This document shows positions 46,374 to 55,397 of a stretch of 64,000 nucleotides of DNA, one piece after another. Location of the stretch: positions 19,899-83,898 of the forward strand of contig JBGPBV010000006.1 in the NCBI GenBank assembly GCA_041481445.1, written 5' to 3'. This DNA is from AA29 sp041481445. GTDB lineage: Bacteria > Acidobacteriota > Vicinamibacteria > Fen-336. The notes under the pieces are model-generated. The model saw nothing but the letters and a program-made list of their open reading frames with translations, searched no databases and was not told the origin of the DNA. The first letter of the stretch is position 1, and each line of letters begins with the position of its first letter. Made by a program: the position numbers and the translations under genes.

Positions 46374-47617
46374 GCACGGCGCGGGCCGACCGCGCGGCCG
46401 GGCCCCTCTCCGGCGGGGCGAAAGGCCGCGCCAGCGGCGTGACCGCGCCCGCCGGATTCCGGGCGGCCGCCCTGGCCAGCGGGATCAAGCCCCAGGGCCT
46501 CGACCTCGCGCTGGTGGCGGCCGACCACACCTGCGCCGCCGCCGGCGTGTTCACGACGAACTGCGCGCAAGCCGCGCCCGTGCTCGTCTCGCGCGCTCAC
46601 GTCGCCGGGGGCCAGGCCCGCGCGGTGGTCATCAACTCCGGCTGCGCCAACGCCGCCACCGGCGAGACCGGCCTGGGCGACGCCCGTGAGACCGCGCGGC
46701 TGGTCGGAGAGGCGCTCGGCTGTCCGCCCGCCGAGGTCGTGGTGGCCTCGACCGGCGTGATCGGCGTGGCCCTGCCCATGGCTCCCCTGCGCGCCGGGAT
46801 CCCGAAGGCGGCGGCGGCGCTCGCCCGCGACGCGGGCGCCCTGGCCGCGCGCGCCATCATGACCACGGATACACGTCCCAAGGAGGTCGTGGTCGAGTTC
46901 CCGGTCGGCGGCCACACCGCGCGCGTCGGCGGGATGGCCAAGGGCGCGGGCATGATCGCCCCCAACATGGCCACCATGCTCTGCGTCCTCACGACGGACG
47001 CCGGAGTGGCGCCCCCCCTCCTCGCGCGCGCCCTGCGGGCGGCGGTCGGCGAGAGCCTGAACCGCATCACCGTGGACGGCGACACCTCGACCAACGACAT
47101 GGCGGTCGTGCTCGCCAGCGGGGCCGTGCCCGCGCCCGCCATCGTGGGCGAGGGACGCGACTACGAGGCCTTGCGGGGGGCGCTCACCGCCGCCGCCCGC
47201 GGCCTGGCCGAGATGATCGTGCGCGACGGCGAGGGGGCCACCCGGATCGCGGAGGTGCGCGTGGACGGCGCGGGCAGCGCGGCCGAGGCCGACCGCATCG
47301 CGCGCACGGTCGCGGAGTCGCCCCTGGTGAAGACGGCGCTGCACGGCGGCGACCCCAACTGGGGCCGCATCCTGGCCGCCCTCGGACGCTCGGGGGTCGC
47401 GGTGGACGTGGGCCGCGTGGACATCCACCTCGGGCCGGTGTGGGTGGCCGAGGGCGGACGGGCGCGGGCGTACGACGAGGAGGAGGCCCACCGCGCGATG
47501 ACCGCTGACCCCGTGCGTCTCCGCATCGACCTCCACGCCGGAGAGGCCAGCGGATGGATGTGGACCTGCGACCTCACGCGCGGGTACGTCGACATCAACG
47601 CGCACTACCGGAGCTGA
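46370..47617 (+). CDS. argJ: Bifunctional glutamate N-acetyltransferase / amino-acid acetyltransferase
   Basis: 415 residues from GTG 46370. ArgJ moves acetyl from N-acetylornithine to glutamate and so recycles the acetyl group. It cleaves itself at the Ala-Thr bond in GMIAPNMATML, present here, where the Thr becomes the nucleophile. Also seen: VFTTNCAQAAPV, STGVIGVALPM, TVDGDTSTNDMAVVLASG and GDPNWGRILAALGRSG. Whether it also uses acetyl-CoA cannot be read. The first 20 residues are extra and poorly conserved. argH follows with no spacer (TGAATG). Confidence 0.95.
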
Positions 47618-49024
47618 ATGACGAACGACCCGGCCGCCCCCGGGCCCCTCAAGCTCTGGGGCGGCAACTACGAGGGCGCGCCCGACCGCGAGTTCTGGGA
47701 GTTCAACCGCTCGCTCCCCTTCGATCGGCGGCTCGTGCGCGAGGAGATCGCGGCCTCGCGCGCGTATGTCGTCGCGCTCGCGCGAGCGAGCGCGATCTCC
47801 GCGGCGGACGCGGCCGCGCTCGATGGGGGGCTCGCGGCCGTGCTCGCGGAGGCCACGGATGCCGCGCTGCGCGCGGCGACAGAGGAGGACATCCACAGCT
47901 GGGTGGAAGCCCGGCTGACCGAGAAGATCGGCGACCTCGCCGGGCAGGGCCATCTGGGCCGCAGCCGCAACGAGCAGTCGGTGACGGCCCTCCGGCTGTG
48001 GATCCGCGGGGCCATCGACTCGCTGCGCGGTGACACCGCCGCCCTCGTGCGCGCGCTGGCCGAGAAGGGAACGGAGGGGGCGGACGCCGTGATGCCCGGC
48101 TTCACGCACACACGGATGGCGGAGCCGATCACCTTCGGCCACTTCGCGGCCGGGCATGCCTGGGGGCTGGTGCGGGACTTCGAGCGCCTGGCCGACGCGC
48201 GTCGCCGGGTCAACGTCCTCCCCCTCGGCTCGGGCGCCCTGGCGGGGACGGCGATCCCCCTGGACCGCGACGCGCTGGCCCGCGACCTGGGCTTCGAGTC
48301 CGTCTCGCCGAGCGCGCTCGACGCCGTGATGGACCGCGACTTCGCCTCCGAGTTCGTGTTCGCGGCCGCCCAGCTCCAGACGCACCTGAGCCGTCTGGCC
48401 GAGGACCTCATCTGGCTCTCGTCGCCGGAGTTCGGCTTCTTCCGGCTCCCGGAGGCCTTCACCACCGGGTCGAGCCTGATGCCGCAGAAGCAGAACCCGG
48501 ACGCCCTGGAGCTGGTGCGGGGCAAGGCGGCGCGGGCGCAGGCGGGCGTGGTCCGCCTGCTCGCCCTCATGAAGTCGCTCCCCGCCGGCTACCAGAAGGA
48601 CCTGCAGGAGGACAAGGAGGCGGTCTTCGACGTCGCGGACACCGTGGCCGTCTCCGTGCGGGTCGTGCGCGGCGTGGTGGCCGGGCTCGCCCTCGAGCGC
48701 GAGGCCATGCGCCGCGCGGCGGGACGGGAAGAGATGATGGCGGCCGGTCTGGCGGTGGCGCTCGCCCGCGACGGCGTGCCCTTCCGCAAGGCTCACGGCG
48801 TGGTGGCGGGCCTGGTCGCGGAGGCGCGGAAGACGGGGACCTCGCTCCGCGAGACGGCCCGGCGCGCGCTGGCGAAGGACCATCCGCGCCTGGCCGCCGA
48901 TGCAGACGCGCTCTTCGATCCCGAGCGCGCGGTCCGGACGCGCACGCTCGTCGGCGGCACCGATCCCGCCGCCGTCCGCGAGAGCCTTCGCCAGGCCGTC
49001 GACCGCTGTCGTGATGAGGGCTAG
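47618..49024 (+). CDS. argH: Argininosuccinate lyase
   Basis: 468 residues of the fumarase/aspartase superfamily. Splits argininosuccinate into arginine and fumarate. Seen are the start KLWGGNYEGAPDREFWEFN, EDIHSWVEARLTEKIG, HLGRSRNEQSVTALRLWIR, and the flexible catalytic loop GSSLMPQKQNPDALELVRGK with its Ser. Last gene of the arg operon. Its end overlaps the convergent 2H phosphoesterase gene by four bases. argF (ornithine carbamoyltransferase), argA and argR are not in the window. Confidence 0.97.
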   Translation: MTNDPAAPGPLKLWGGNYEGAPDREFWEFNRSLPFDRRLVREEIAASRAYVVALARASAISAADAAALDGGLAAVLAEATDAALRAATEEDIHSWVEARLTEKIGDLAGQGHLGRSRNEQSVTALRLWIRGAIDSLRGDTAALVRALAEKGTEGADAVMPGFTHTRMAEPITFGHFAAGHAWGLVRDFERLADARRRVNVLPLGSGALAGTAIPLDRDALARDLGFESVSPSALDAVMDRDFASEFVFAAAQLQTHLSRLAEDLIWLSSPEFGFFRLPEAFTTGSSLMPQKQNPDALELVRGKAARAQAGVVRLLALMKSLPAGYQKDLQEDKEAVFDVADTVAVSVRVVRGVVAGLALEREAMRRAAGREEMMAAGLAVALARDGVPFRKAHGVVAGLVAEARKTGTSLRETARRALAKDHPRLAADADALFDPERAVRTRTLVGGTDPAAVRESLRQAVDRCRDEG

Positions 49025-49524
49025 AGCGGAAGAGTGGCCCGCGTCACCCACGACGACGGCGGTCCCTCGTAGCAGATCACGGACAGGCCTTCGAGCACAC
49101 AGGGCACGTCCCAGCGACGGCCCACGCGATCGCGCAGCGGCTCCTTGGCGGCCGCCGGCATTTCGCCGTAGAGCAGGCTCAGGTGCGGCCGGTACTCGGG
49201 ATCGGCCGGGACGCCCATCGCCGCCGCCGCCCGCGCGTGCATCTGGTGCAGACGCGCGTCTTCGACCTCTACGAAGAGCGCCTTGAAGTACTCGGCGCGC
49301 GTGGAGACGGCGCCCAGGGTCACGCTGATCGGACGGAGCGAGCGGACCAGGCCGCGCGCCCGCGCGACGATCTCGTCCGGAACGAGGGTCAGCCCGGCCA
49401 GGAGCGTCACGTGCGGCGCGAACCGCGGCGTCCCGAGGTCGCTCGCCAGCGCGTCGATGAGGGCCGCCGCGCGGGCCCGGATGTCTTCGTCGGGCAGGAG
49501 CCACAACACGTGCCGAGCGGCCAT
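49021..49524 (-). CDS. 2H phosphoesterase (2'-5' RNA ligase / cyclic phosphodiesterase-like)
   Basis: 167 residues. Two H-x-[ST] signatures of the 2H family are visible, His38 in FAPHVTLLAG and His114 in YRPHLSLLYGEM. Members hydrolyse 2',3'-cyclic phosphates or ligate RNA ends; the CPDase branch is closest by eye. No neighbour points to a pathway. Cytosolic, single domain. Confidence 0.82.
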   Translation of the reverse strand: MAARHVLWLLPDEDIRARAAALIDALASDLGTPRFAPHVTLLAGLTLVPDEIVARARGLVRSLRPISVTLGAVSTRAEYFKALFVEVEDARLHQMHARAAAAMGVPADPEYRPHLSLLYGEMPAAAKEPLRDRVGRRWDVPCVLEGLSVICYEGPPSSWVTRATLPL

Positions 49525-49550
49525 CGTGCTAGCTTAGCCCCCGCGACCGC

Positions 49551-50267
49551 ATGCACGTCCTGACCGGAACCAGCGGCTACAGCTACAAGGAGTGGAAGGG
49601 ACGCTTCTACCCGGAGAAGACCAGGGAGGCGGACATGCTCGCCTTCTACGCGTCCCGGTTCCCCACCGTCGAGGTCAACAACACCTTCTACCGGATGCCC
49701 TCCCCCGACCTCCTCCGGAAGTGGGCCGACCAGACGCCGGAAGGATTCACGTTCGTCCTCAAGGCGCCCCAGCGCATCACGCACCAGAAGCGCCTGGGCG
49801 ACGTGGGCGGGGACCTCTCCTATTTCCTGGAGACGGCGCGCGCGCTCGGTCCCCGGCTGGGCCCCCTCCTGTTCCAGCTCCCGCCCTACATGAAGAAGGA
49901 CGCCGACCGGCTGCGCGCGTTCCTCGCCCTGCTGCCCGAGCAGCCTCCGGCGGCGTTCGAGTTCCGCCACGCCTCCTGGTTCGACGACGAGGTGCGGGAC
50001 GAGCTCAGGGCCAAGGGGGCCGCCTGGTGCCTGGCCGACACCGACGAGGAGCCGCTCGGGGATGTCGCGGTGACCGCGTCCTGGGGCTACCTGCGCCTCC
50101 GCCGGACCGCCTACACCGAAGCCGACCTCGCCGCCTGGGCCGGGCGCGTCCGCGCCCAGCCCTGGGAGCGGGCGTTCGTGTTCTTCAAGCACGAGGACGA
50201 GGCGCGCGGCCCCGAGTTCGCGGCCACCTTCGCCGCCCGTGTCCAGGACGCGCCCGCCGCGGGGTGA
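49551..50267 (+). CDS. DUF72 family protein (YecE-like)
   Basis: 238 residues, a TIM-barrel-like DUF72 protein. The diagnostic start GTSGYSYKEWKGRFYPE is followed by FPTVEVNNTFYRMP, FVLKAPQRITHQKRL and FEFRHASWFDDEVR. The biochemical role of this widespread family is not established. It stands alone between a leftward 2H phosphoesterase gene, whose start is 26 bases away, and the convergent YpdA-like gene. Confidence 0.92.
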   Translation: MHVLTGTSGYSYKEWKGRFYPEKTREADMLAFYASRFPTVEVNNTFYRMPSPDLLRKWADQTPEGFTFVLKAPQRITHQKRLGDVGGDLSYFLETARALGPRLGPLLFQLPPYMKKDADRLRAFLALLPEQPPAAFEFRHASWFDDEVRDELRAKGAAWCLADTDEEPLGDVAVTASWGYLRLRRTAYTEADLAAWAGRVRAQPWERAFVFFKHEDEARGPEFAATFAARVQDAPAAG

Positions 50268-50281
50268 TCAGGCCCGCGCGG

Positions 50282-51292
50282 TCACTCGCGGGCGGTGAGC
50301 ACGCGGCCGGTGATGGCGCCCACGATCGCCTCGCCATGGAAGCGGCCGTTCTCGATGAAGATGCGGCTCGTCTGCTTCCCGGACACGAGGGCGCCGGCCA
50401 GGAACAGCCCCGGCACGTTCGTCTCCAGAGTGGCGGGGTCGTGCTCGGGGACGAGCGTGGCCGCGTCGATGCGCACGCCGGCCCGGGCGAGCAGGCTCGT
50501 GTCCGGGTAGTAGCCGGTGAGCAGGAAGACCTGGTCGGCCGGGATCTCGTCGGTTTCCTCCGCGGAGGCGAGCACCACCGTGCGCTCCCGGATCTCTCTC
50601 ACCCACGTCCCGAACCGCGCGGGGATCGAGCCCTCCTTGATGCGGTTCTCGATGTCGGGCCGGATCCAGTACTTGATCGAGTCGGCGAGCTGGGGGCGAC
50701 GGTGCACGAGCGTCACCCGGGCCCCGGCCCGATGGAGCTCGAGGGCGGCGATGGCCGCCGAGTTCTTGCCGCCCACCACCACCACCCGCTTCCGGAAGTA
50801 GGCGTGCGGCTCCGTGTAGTAGTGGGAGACGTGCGGCAGGTCCTCGCCGGGCACGTCCAGGCGATTGGGATGGTCGTAGTACCCGGTGGCGAAGACGACG
50901 TTGCGCGCGCGCCGGACCGATCGTCCGGCCTCCCCACCCCGCGTCTCGACCTCGAACCGCGCCGGCGCGCCCGGCCGATCCACCACGGCCAGGCCCACCA
51001 CCTCTTCGCCCAGGGTCACGCGCAGGGCGTAGGCGTCCACGACCTTCCGGTAGTACTTCAGGCCCTCGGCCTGGGTCGGCTTCTCGTACGGCGTCACGAA
51101 CGGGAGGCCGCCGACCTCGAGCAGCTCGGCGGTGGTGAAGAACGTCATGTGGCGCGGGAAGTGGAAGATGGAGTTGACGAGCACGCCCTTCTCCACGACC
51201 TCGTAGGCCAGGCCCGCCTGGTGGGCGGCGATGGCGGTGGCGAGGCCGGAGGGGCCCGCGCCCACCACGAGCAGGTCGAGAGGCGGCGTCAC
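50282..51292 (-). CDS. YpdA-like FAD-dependent disulfide reductase
   Basis: 336 residues with FAD-binding VVGAGPSGLATAIAAHQAGL at the start and an NADPH-binding VVVVGGKNSAAIAALELHRAG in the middle. NSIFHFPRHMTFFTTAELLE and KPTQAEGLKYYRKVVDAY are typical of YpdA, the bacillithiol-disulfide reductase of Firmicutes; it lacks the CxxC of thioredoxin reductase. If the organism makes bacillithiol this enzyme would recycle it, but no bsh genes are in the window. GTG start behind GGAGG. Confidence 0.85.
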   Translation of the reverse strand: MTPPLDLLVVGAGPSGLATAIAAHQAGLAYEVVEKGVLVNSIFHFPRHMTFFTTAELLEVGGLPFVTPYEKPTQAEGLKYYRKVVDAYALRVTLGEEVVGLAVVDRPGAPARFEVETRGGEAGRSVRRARNVVFATGYYDHPNRLDVPGEDLPHVSHYYTEPHAYFRKRVVVVGGKNSAAIAALELHRAGARVTLVHRRPQLADSIKYWIRPDIENRIKEGSIPARFGTWVREIRERTVVLASAEETDEIPADQVFLLTGYYPDTSLLARAGVRIDAATLVPEHDPATLETNVPGLFLAGALVSGKQTSRIFIENGRFHGEAIVGAITGRVLTARE

Positions 51293-51301
51293 CCCTCCAT
51301 C

Positions 51302-52366
51302 CTACACAGGGCGTGGCGGGTCATCGCCGCGTGACGTGCCCTCGATCTCCAGGATGAAGTCGGGACCCAGGGCGCGGCCCGGGGTCTGGAAGCCGGGGGC
51401 CACCCCGCCCGCACGCACGCGCTGCACGGCGAGGACGGCCGTGCGCGCCGTGAGCTCGTAGCCCTCCAGGGTCTCCAGGCGCGAGACCACGGACTGGCCG
51501 GCGTCGAGCGCTTCGCCCCAGAGACGGCTCCTCGCCCGCGCGCGATGCTCGGCGCTGGGCCCGCGCGGACCCGACCGGACGCGGCCCTTGAGCAGGGCCT
51601 GGACGGGACGCGTGGCCAGGAGGGGGGCCAGGAGCCGAGTGAGCCGGAAGGTGCGGCGCATCGACGCCGACGCCGTCGTGTAGACCTCGACGTTCCGGAT
51701 CCCCGTCGTGTAGTACGCGGTGGCCACGTCGCCCCACGGGATCGTGACGGCGGGAACGGGTCCCTGGCCGAAATCGATCGGGCGTGTCTTCCAGCCGGCA
51801 GGGACGCGGACGATCCGCCCGTCGCGGCGGACGGCCCCTCCGCGATGGAGGTTCTCGACCATCGTGGTCAGGGTGCCGCGCGAGAGCCGCCCGGAGCCCT
51901 GGAAGGCGAGGGTGAGGTGGGTGGCGGAGGGGAGCCGGCGATGCAGGTGGGCGGCCAGGCAGTCGGAAGGGACGACGTCGAAGCCCACGCCCGGGAGCAG
52001 GACGACCCCCGCCCGCCGCGCCATCTCCGCCCGCGCGGCCAGGCCCTCGAAGACCTCGATCTCGCCGGTGATGTCGAGGTAGTGGGCACGGGCGCGCAGG
52101 CACCCTTCGGCCATGGGGGCGGCCGTCCGCGAGAACGGCCCCGCGCAGTGGAGGACGAGGGCCATGCCCGAGAGCCCGCGGTCGACCGCGGCCGGATCCT
52201 CGAGGGCGAAGACGCGGTGCTCGAGGCCGAGCTCCGCGGCCAGGCCGCCCACCGCCTCCGCGCTCCGCCCGGCCAGCACCGGACGCTCCCCCGCCGCCAC
52301 CGCCTGCCGGGCGGCCAGCTCGCCGGTGTAGCCGCTCGCGCCGTAGAGGAGCCAGGAGGGAGGCAC
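51302..52366 (-). CDS. Saccharopine-dehydrogenase-like NADP-binding protein
   Basis: 354 residues. The N-terminal Rossmann motif LLYGASGYTGELAARQAV and later GMALVLHCAGPFSRTAAPMAEGCL with HYLDITGEIEVFEGL match the saccharopine dehydrogenase NADP-binding family, including trans-acting enoyl reductases. VLLPGVGFDVVPSDCLAAHL is also typical. True saccharopine dehydrogenase is unlikely. GTG start. It lies nine bases before the YpdA-like gene and is probably cotranscribed with it. Confidence 0.82.
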   Translation of the reverse strand: MPPSWLLYGASGYTGELAARQAVAAGERPVLAGRSAEAVGGLAAELGLEHRVFALEDPAAVDRGLSGMALVLHCAGPFSRTAAPMAEGCLRARAHYLDITGEIEVFEGLAARAEMARRAGVVLLPGVGFDVVPSDCLAAHLHRRLPSATHLTLAFQGSGRLSRGTLTTMVENLHRGGAVRRDGRIVRVPAGWKTRPIDFGQGPVPAVTIPWGDVATAYYTTGIRNVEVYTTASASMRRTFRLTRLLAPLLATRPVQALLKGRVRSGPRGPSAEHRARARSRLWGEALDAGQSVVSRLETLEGYELTARTAVLAVQRVRAGGVAPGFQTPGRALGPDFILEIEGTSRGDDPPRPV

Positions 52367-52426
52367 GGGCCGAGCATACCGCCGCCCTGGCCGGCCGGGG
52401 GCTCCCCGCTCGCGGGGCGGAGGGGC

Positions 52427-52456
52427 TTGACATCTTGTTTCGATAATTCTAGTATC
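52427..52456 (+). promoter_or_regulatory. Promoter and probable ArsR operator of arsR-arsM
   Basis: TTGACA (52427-52432), 17-base spacer, TAGTAT (52450-52455). GATA (52442-52445) and TATC (52453-52456) form short inverted arms over the -10, a likely site for ArsR itself. The start point would fall about three bases before the arsR ATG. Confidence 0.65.
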
Positions 52457-52464
52457 CTGGAAGT

Positions 52465-52839
52465 ATGGAAGTGGAACAGGCGGTGGCCGCCCTGGGCGCG
52501 CTGGCCCAGCCCTCCCGGCTGGAGCTGTTCCGGCTGCTCGTGCGGCAGGGCCGGGCCGGCCTGGCCGCGGGCGAGGTCGCCGCGCGCCTCGGCATCCCCG
52601 CGACCACCCTGTCCTTCCACCTCTCCGCGCTGAGCCGGGCCGGGCTGCTGACGTCGCGGCGGCACGGCCGCTCGATCGTCTACGCCGCCGACTACGGGCG
52701 CATGGGCGCCCTGATGTCCTTCCTCACCGAGCATTGCTGCGAGGAAGGAGCCTGTCCGCCGGCGGCGCCGGGGGCAGGAAAGACAAGAGAAAGGAAACGC
52801 CATGGATCCCAGACCCGTCACCCTCGCCGCCGGCCCTGA
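52465..52839 (+). CDS. arsR: ArsR-family transcriptional repressor
   Basis: 124 residues, winged-helix DNA-binding protein. The core has ALAQPSRLELFRLLVRQG, the recognition helix IPATTLSFHLSALSRAGLL and the wing TSRRHGRSIVYAAD. A C-terminal cysteine cluster (HCCEEGACPPA) rather than a Cys pair in the DNA-binding helix is the likely arsenite sensor, as in some ArsR types. It probably represses its own promoter. Its last 38 bases overlap arsM. Confidence 0.9.
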   Translation: MEVEQAVAALGALAQPSRLELFRLLVRQGRAGLAAGEVAARLGIPATTLSFHLSALSRAGLLTSRRHGRSIVYAADYGRMGALMSFLTEHCCEEGACPPAAPGAGKTRERKRHGSQTRHPRRRP

Positions 52840-53650
52840 GGCCGAGCGGCTCGTGAATGCCGTGCGCGAACGATATGGCCGCATCGCGGAGGGCCAGGAG
52901 CCGGGCTGCTGCGGGCCCAAGGGCGTCTGCGGCTCTCCGGAAGGAACGATCGCGCTCGGTCTCGGCTACCGGCCGGAGGAGCTGGCCCAGGTGCCGCCGG
53001 ACGCAAACCTCGGCCTCGGATGCGGGGCGCCGCTCGCGTTCCTCGCCCTCCGTCCGGGAGAGACCGTCCTCGATCTCGGCTCGGGTCCCGGCCTCGACGC
53101 CTTCCTGGCCGCGCGCCAGGTCGGACCGGACGGGCGCGTCATCGGAGTCGACATGACGCCGGCCATGATCGACAAGGCGCGCGCCGCCGCCGCCCGGCTC
53201 GGCCTCGGCCACGTCGAGTTCAGGCTGGGACGGCTGGAGGCCCTGCCCCTCGCGGACGCTTCCGTCGACGCGGTCACGAGCAACTGCGTGATCAACCTGG
53301 TCCCGGACAAGCGCGCGGTGTTCGTGGAGGCCTCGCGCGTGCTCCGGCCGGGAGGCCGCCTCGTGATCTCCGACATCGTCCTCGACGGCGCGCTCCCGCC
53401 GGCGGTCGAGAAGGACGTGATGGCCTACGTCGGGTGCATCTCCGGAGCCGATCTGCGCGAGGACTACTTCCGGCTCGTCCGCGAGGCGGGCTTCGCCGGC
53501 GTCGAGGTGGTCCGCGACGTCGACTACCTTGCCGCCATGCACGAGGCGGCGCCGGACGAGCTGTCCGGCCTGCTCGCGCGGTGGGGCCTCGGCCTGGGCG
53601 ACCTCGACGGGAAGGTCCGTTCGGTCACGTTCCGGGCGGTAAGGGCCTGA
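52802..53650 (+). CDS. arsM: Arsenite S-adenosylmethionine methyltransferase
   Basis: 282 residues. Methylates arsenite using SAM to volatile or excreted methylarsenicals. The SAM motif is TVLDLGSGPGLDAFLAARQV. The conserved arsenic-binding cysteines are visible: an N-terminal CCGPKGVCG, GLGCGAPL, SNCVINLVPDK and YVGCISGA. Start ATG 52802 lies inside arsR with AGAAAGGAAA before it, so translation is coupled. No arsenite pump or reductase gene is near. The arsenic-sensing regulator directly upstream strongly supports the call. Confidence 0.94.
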   Translation: MDPRPVTLAAGPEAERLVNAVRERYGRIAEGQEPGCCGPKGVCGSPEGTIALGLGYRPEELAQVPPDANLGLGCGAPLAFLALRPGETVLDLGSGPGLDAFLAARQVGPDGRVIGVDMTPAMIDKARAAAARLGLGHVEFRLGRLEALPLADASVDAVTSNCVINLVPDKRAVFVEASRVLRPGGRLVISDIVLDGALPPAVEKDVMAYVGCISGADLREDYFRLVREAGFAGVEVVRDVDYLAAMHEAAPDELSGLLARWGLGLGDLDGKVRSVTFRAVRA

Positions 53651-53708
53651 GCGCCGACCAGATACCTGGGCCGCCGAATGTCTTCAAAGTCATGGACTTG
53701 CATGGTCG

Positions 53709-53717
53709 TGGTATGAT
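53709..53717 (+). promoter_or_regulatory. Extended -10 promoter of ku
   Basis: TGGTATGAT is an extended -10 (TGn plus TATGAT, 53712-53717). It ends six bases before the ku ATG at 53724, so the start point would coincide with the start codon. No -35 is evident, as often with extended -10 promoters. Confidence 0.55.
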
Positions 53718-53723
53718 GTCGCC

Positions 53724-54620
53724 ATGGTCGCGCGCTCGATGTCGACGGCGACGATCTCGTTCGGGCTCGTCACCGTTCCCATCCGCCTCTACGCCGCCAG
53801 CGAGTCCCAGGCGGCGGTCTCGTTCAACCTCCTCCACGAGAAGTGCCACTCGCGCCTGAAGCAGCAGTACATCTGCCCCAAGGACGACGAGATCGTGACC
53901 CGCGACCAGATGGTCAAGGGGTACGAGTTCGCCAAGGACCAGTACGTCGTCTTCACCGAAGACGAGATCAAGGCCATGGGGGAGGAGGCGAGCAAGACGA
54001 TCGAGATCACCGAGTTCGTCCCCCTGGCCAAGGTGGACCCCATCTATTTCGAGGGGGCCTACTACCTCGGTCCGGACAAGGGGGGCGAGAAGGCCTACCG
54101 CCTGCTCGCGGAGGCCATGCGGCAGACCGGCCGCTGCGCGCTCGCGAAGTGGGCGGCCCGCGGCAAGCAGTACCTCACGCTCATGCGGCCCATCGACAAC
54201 GGCCTCGTGATGCAGGTCCTGCACTACGCGGACGAGGTGCGGCCCTTCACCGAGATCCCGGTCGGCGACGCCGTGGTGAAGGAGCCGGAGCTGAAGCTGG
54301 CCATCCAGCTCATCGAGCAGATCGCCACCGACGAGTTCAAGCCCGAGACCTACGTCGACGAGGTGCGCGCGCGCTATCACGAGGCGATCCAGCGCAAGGT
54401 CGAGGGCCAGGAGGTCACGGCGGCCGCGCCCGAGGCTCCGAAGGGACAGATCATCGACCTCATGGAGGCGCTCAAGGCCAGCCTCGCCCAGAAGGGACCC
54501 CGCGCGGTGGAGCCGCCGGCGGCGGTAGCCAAGACGCCCAGGAAGGCGGCGCGGGCGGCCCCGTCCGAGGCCCGGACCTTGCGCGCGCCCAAGGCCGCCG
54601 CCGGGGGCAAGCGGCGCTAG
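53724..54620 (+). CDS. ku: Non-homologous end-joining protein Ku
   Basis: 298 residues. Homodimeric ring that binds DNA ends and recruits LigD. The Ku beta-barrel core (1-235) shows ATISFGLVTVPIRLYAA, QYICPKDDEIVTRDQMVKGYE, and EIPVGDAVVKEPELKLAIQL. A Lys/Ala-rich basic tail (about 260-298) may bind DNA. No ligD is in the window. An uracil-DNA glycosylase gene follows after 24 bases, a possible small DNA-repair unit. Confidence 0.96.
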   Translation: MVARSMSTATISFGLVTVPIRLYAASESQAAVSFNLLHEKCHSRLKQQYICPKDDEIVTRDQMVKGYEFAKDQYVVFTEDEIKAMGEEASKTIEITEFVPLAKVDPIYFEGAYYLGPDKGGEKAYRLLAEAMRQTGRCALAKWAARGKQYLTLMRPIDNGLVMQVLHYADEVRPFTEIPVGDAVVKEPELKLAIQLIEQIATDEFKPETYVDEVRARYHEAIQRKVEGQEVTAAAPEAPKGQIIDLMEALKASLAQKGPRAVEPPAAVAKTPRKAARAAPSEARTLRAPKAAAGGKRR

Positions 54621-54644
54621 GGCCGGCCCCTTCCGTTTCCTCTC

Positions 54645-55397
54645 GTGACCCCGCCCGCCGTGGATCTGCCCATGGCCGTGCCCGCGCGTGACAGCCTGGC
54701 CCGCGTCACCCGGGACGTGGTGTCGTGCGAGCGCTGCCCGCGCCTGCGCGCCTGGTGCCGGGAGGTGGCTCGCGTCAAGGTGCGCCGCTTCCAGGACGAG
54801 GAGTACTGGGGCCGTCCCGTTCCCGGATGGGGCGACCCCGCGGCGGCCCTGCTCATCGTCGGCCTCGCCCCCGCCGCCCACGGCGGCAACCGCACCGGGC
54901 GCATCTTCACCGGCGACCGCTCCGGCGACTTCCTGTTCGCGGCCCTGCACCGCGCGGGATTCGCCAGCCAGCCGACCTCGGTGTCGCGCGGCGACGGGCT
55001 GGCCCTGGTCGACTGCTACGTGGCGGCGGCCGCCCGCTGCGCGCCGCCCGCCAACCGCCCGCAGCCCGAAGAGATCGGCCGCTGCCGCGAGTACCTGGCG
55101 CGCGAATGGCGCCTGCTCTCCCGGCTGCGCGCGGTGCTCGCCCTGGGCAAGGTCAGCCAGGACGCCGTGGTCGCGCTCCTCCGGCAGGCCGGGCGCCTCC
55201 CCGCCCGCAAGGCGCTCGCCTTCGGCCACGGCCGGAGCCACGACCTCGGCGGCGGCCTGCGGCTGTTCGCCTCCTATCATCCGTCGCAGCAGAACACGTT
55301 CACCGGCAAGCTGACCGCCGCCGGCTTCGACGCCGTGCTCGCCGAGATCAATCGGCACCTGGGCCGCCGGGCGCGCGCGGCGCGGAGGACATCGTGA
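54645..55397 (+). CDS. Family 5 uracil-DNA glycosylase (UdgB-like)
   Basis: 250 residues. The family-5 active-site motif GLAPAAHGGNRTGRIFTGD and the second motif SYHPSQQNTFTGKLT are clear; family 5 lacks the catalytic Asp of classical UDG and removes uracil, hypoxanthine and xanthine. Cysteines in VSCERCPRLRAWC plus a later Cys (VDCYVAAAARC) should hold a 4Fe-4S cluster. GTG 54645 gives an N-terminus of about ten extra residues; ATG 54672 is an alternative. Downstream of ku; stop overlaps the esterase GTG (GTGA). Confidence 0.92.
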   Translation: MTPPAVDLPMAVPARDSLARVTRDVVSCERCPRLRAWCREVARVKVRRFQDEEYWGRPVPGWGDPAAALLIVGLAPAAHGGNRTGRIFTGDRSGDFLFAALHRAGFASQPTSVSRGDGLALVDCYVAAAARCAPPANRPQPEEIGRCREYLAREWRLLSRLRAVLALGKVSQDAVVALLRQAGRLPARKALAFGHGRSHDLGGGLRLFASYHPSQQNTFTGKLTAAGFDAVLAEINRHLGRRARAARRTS

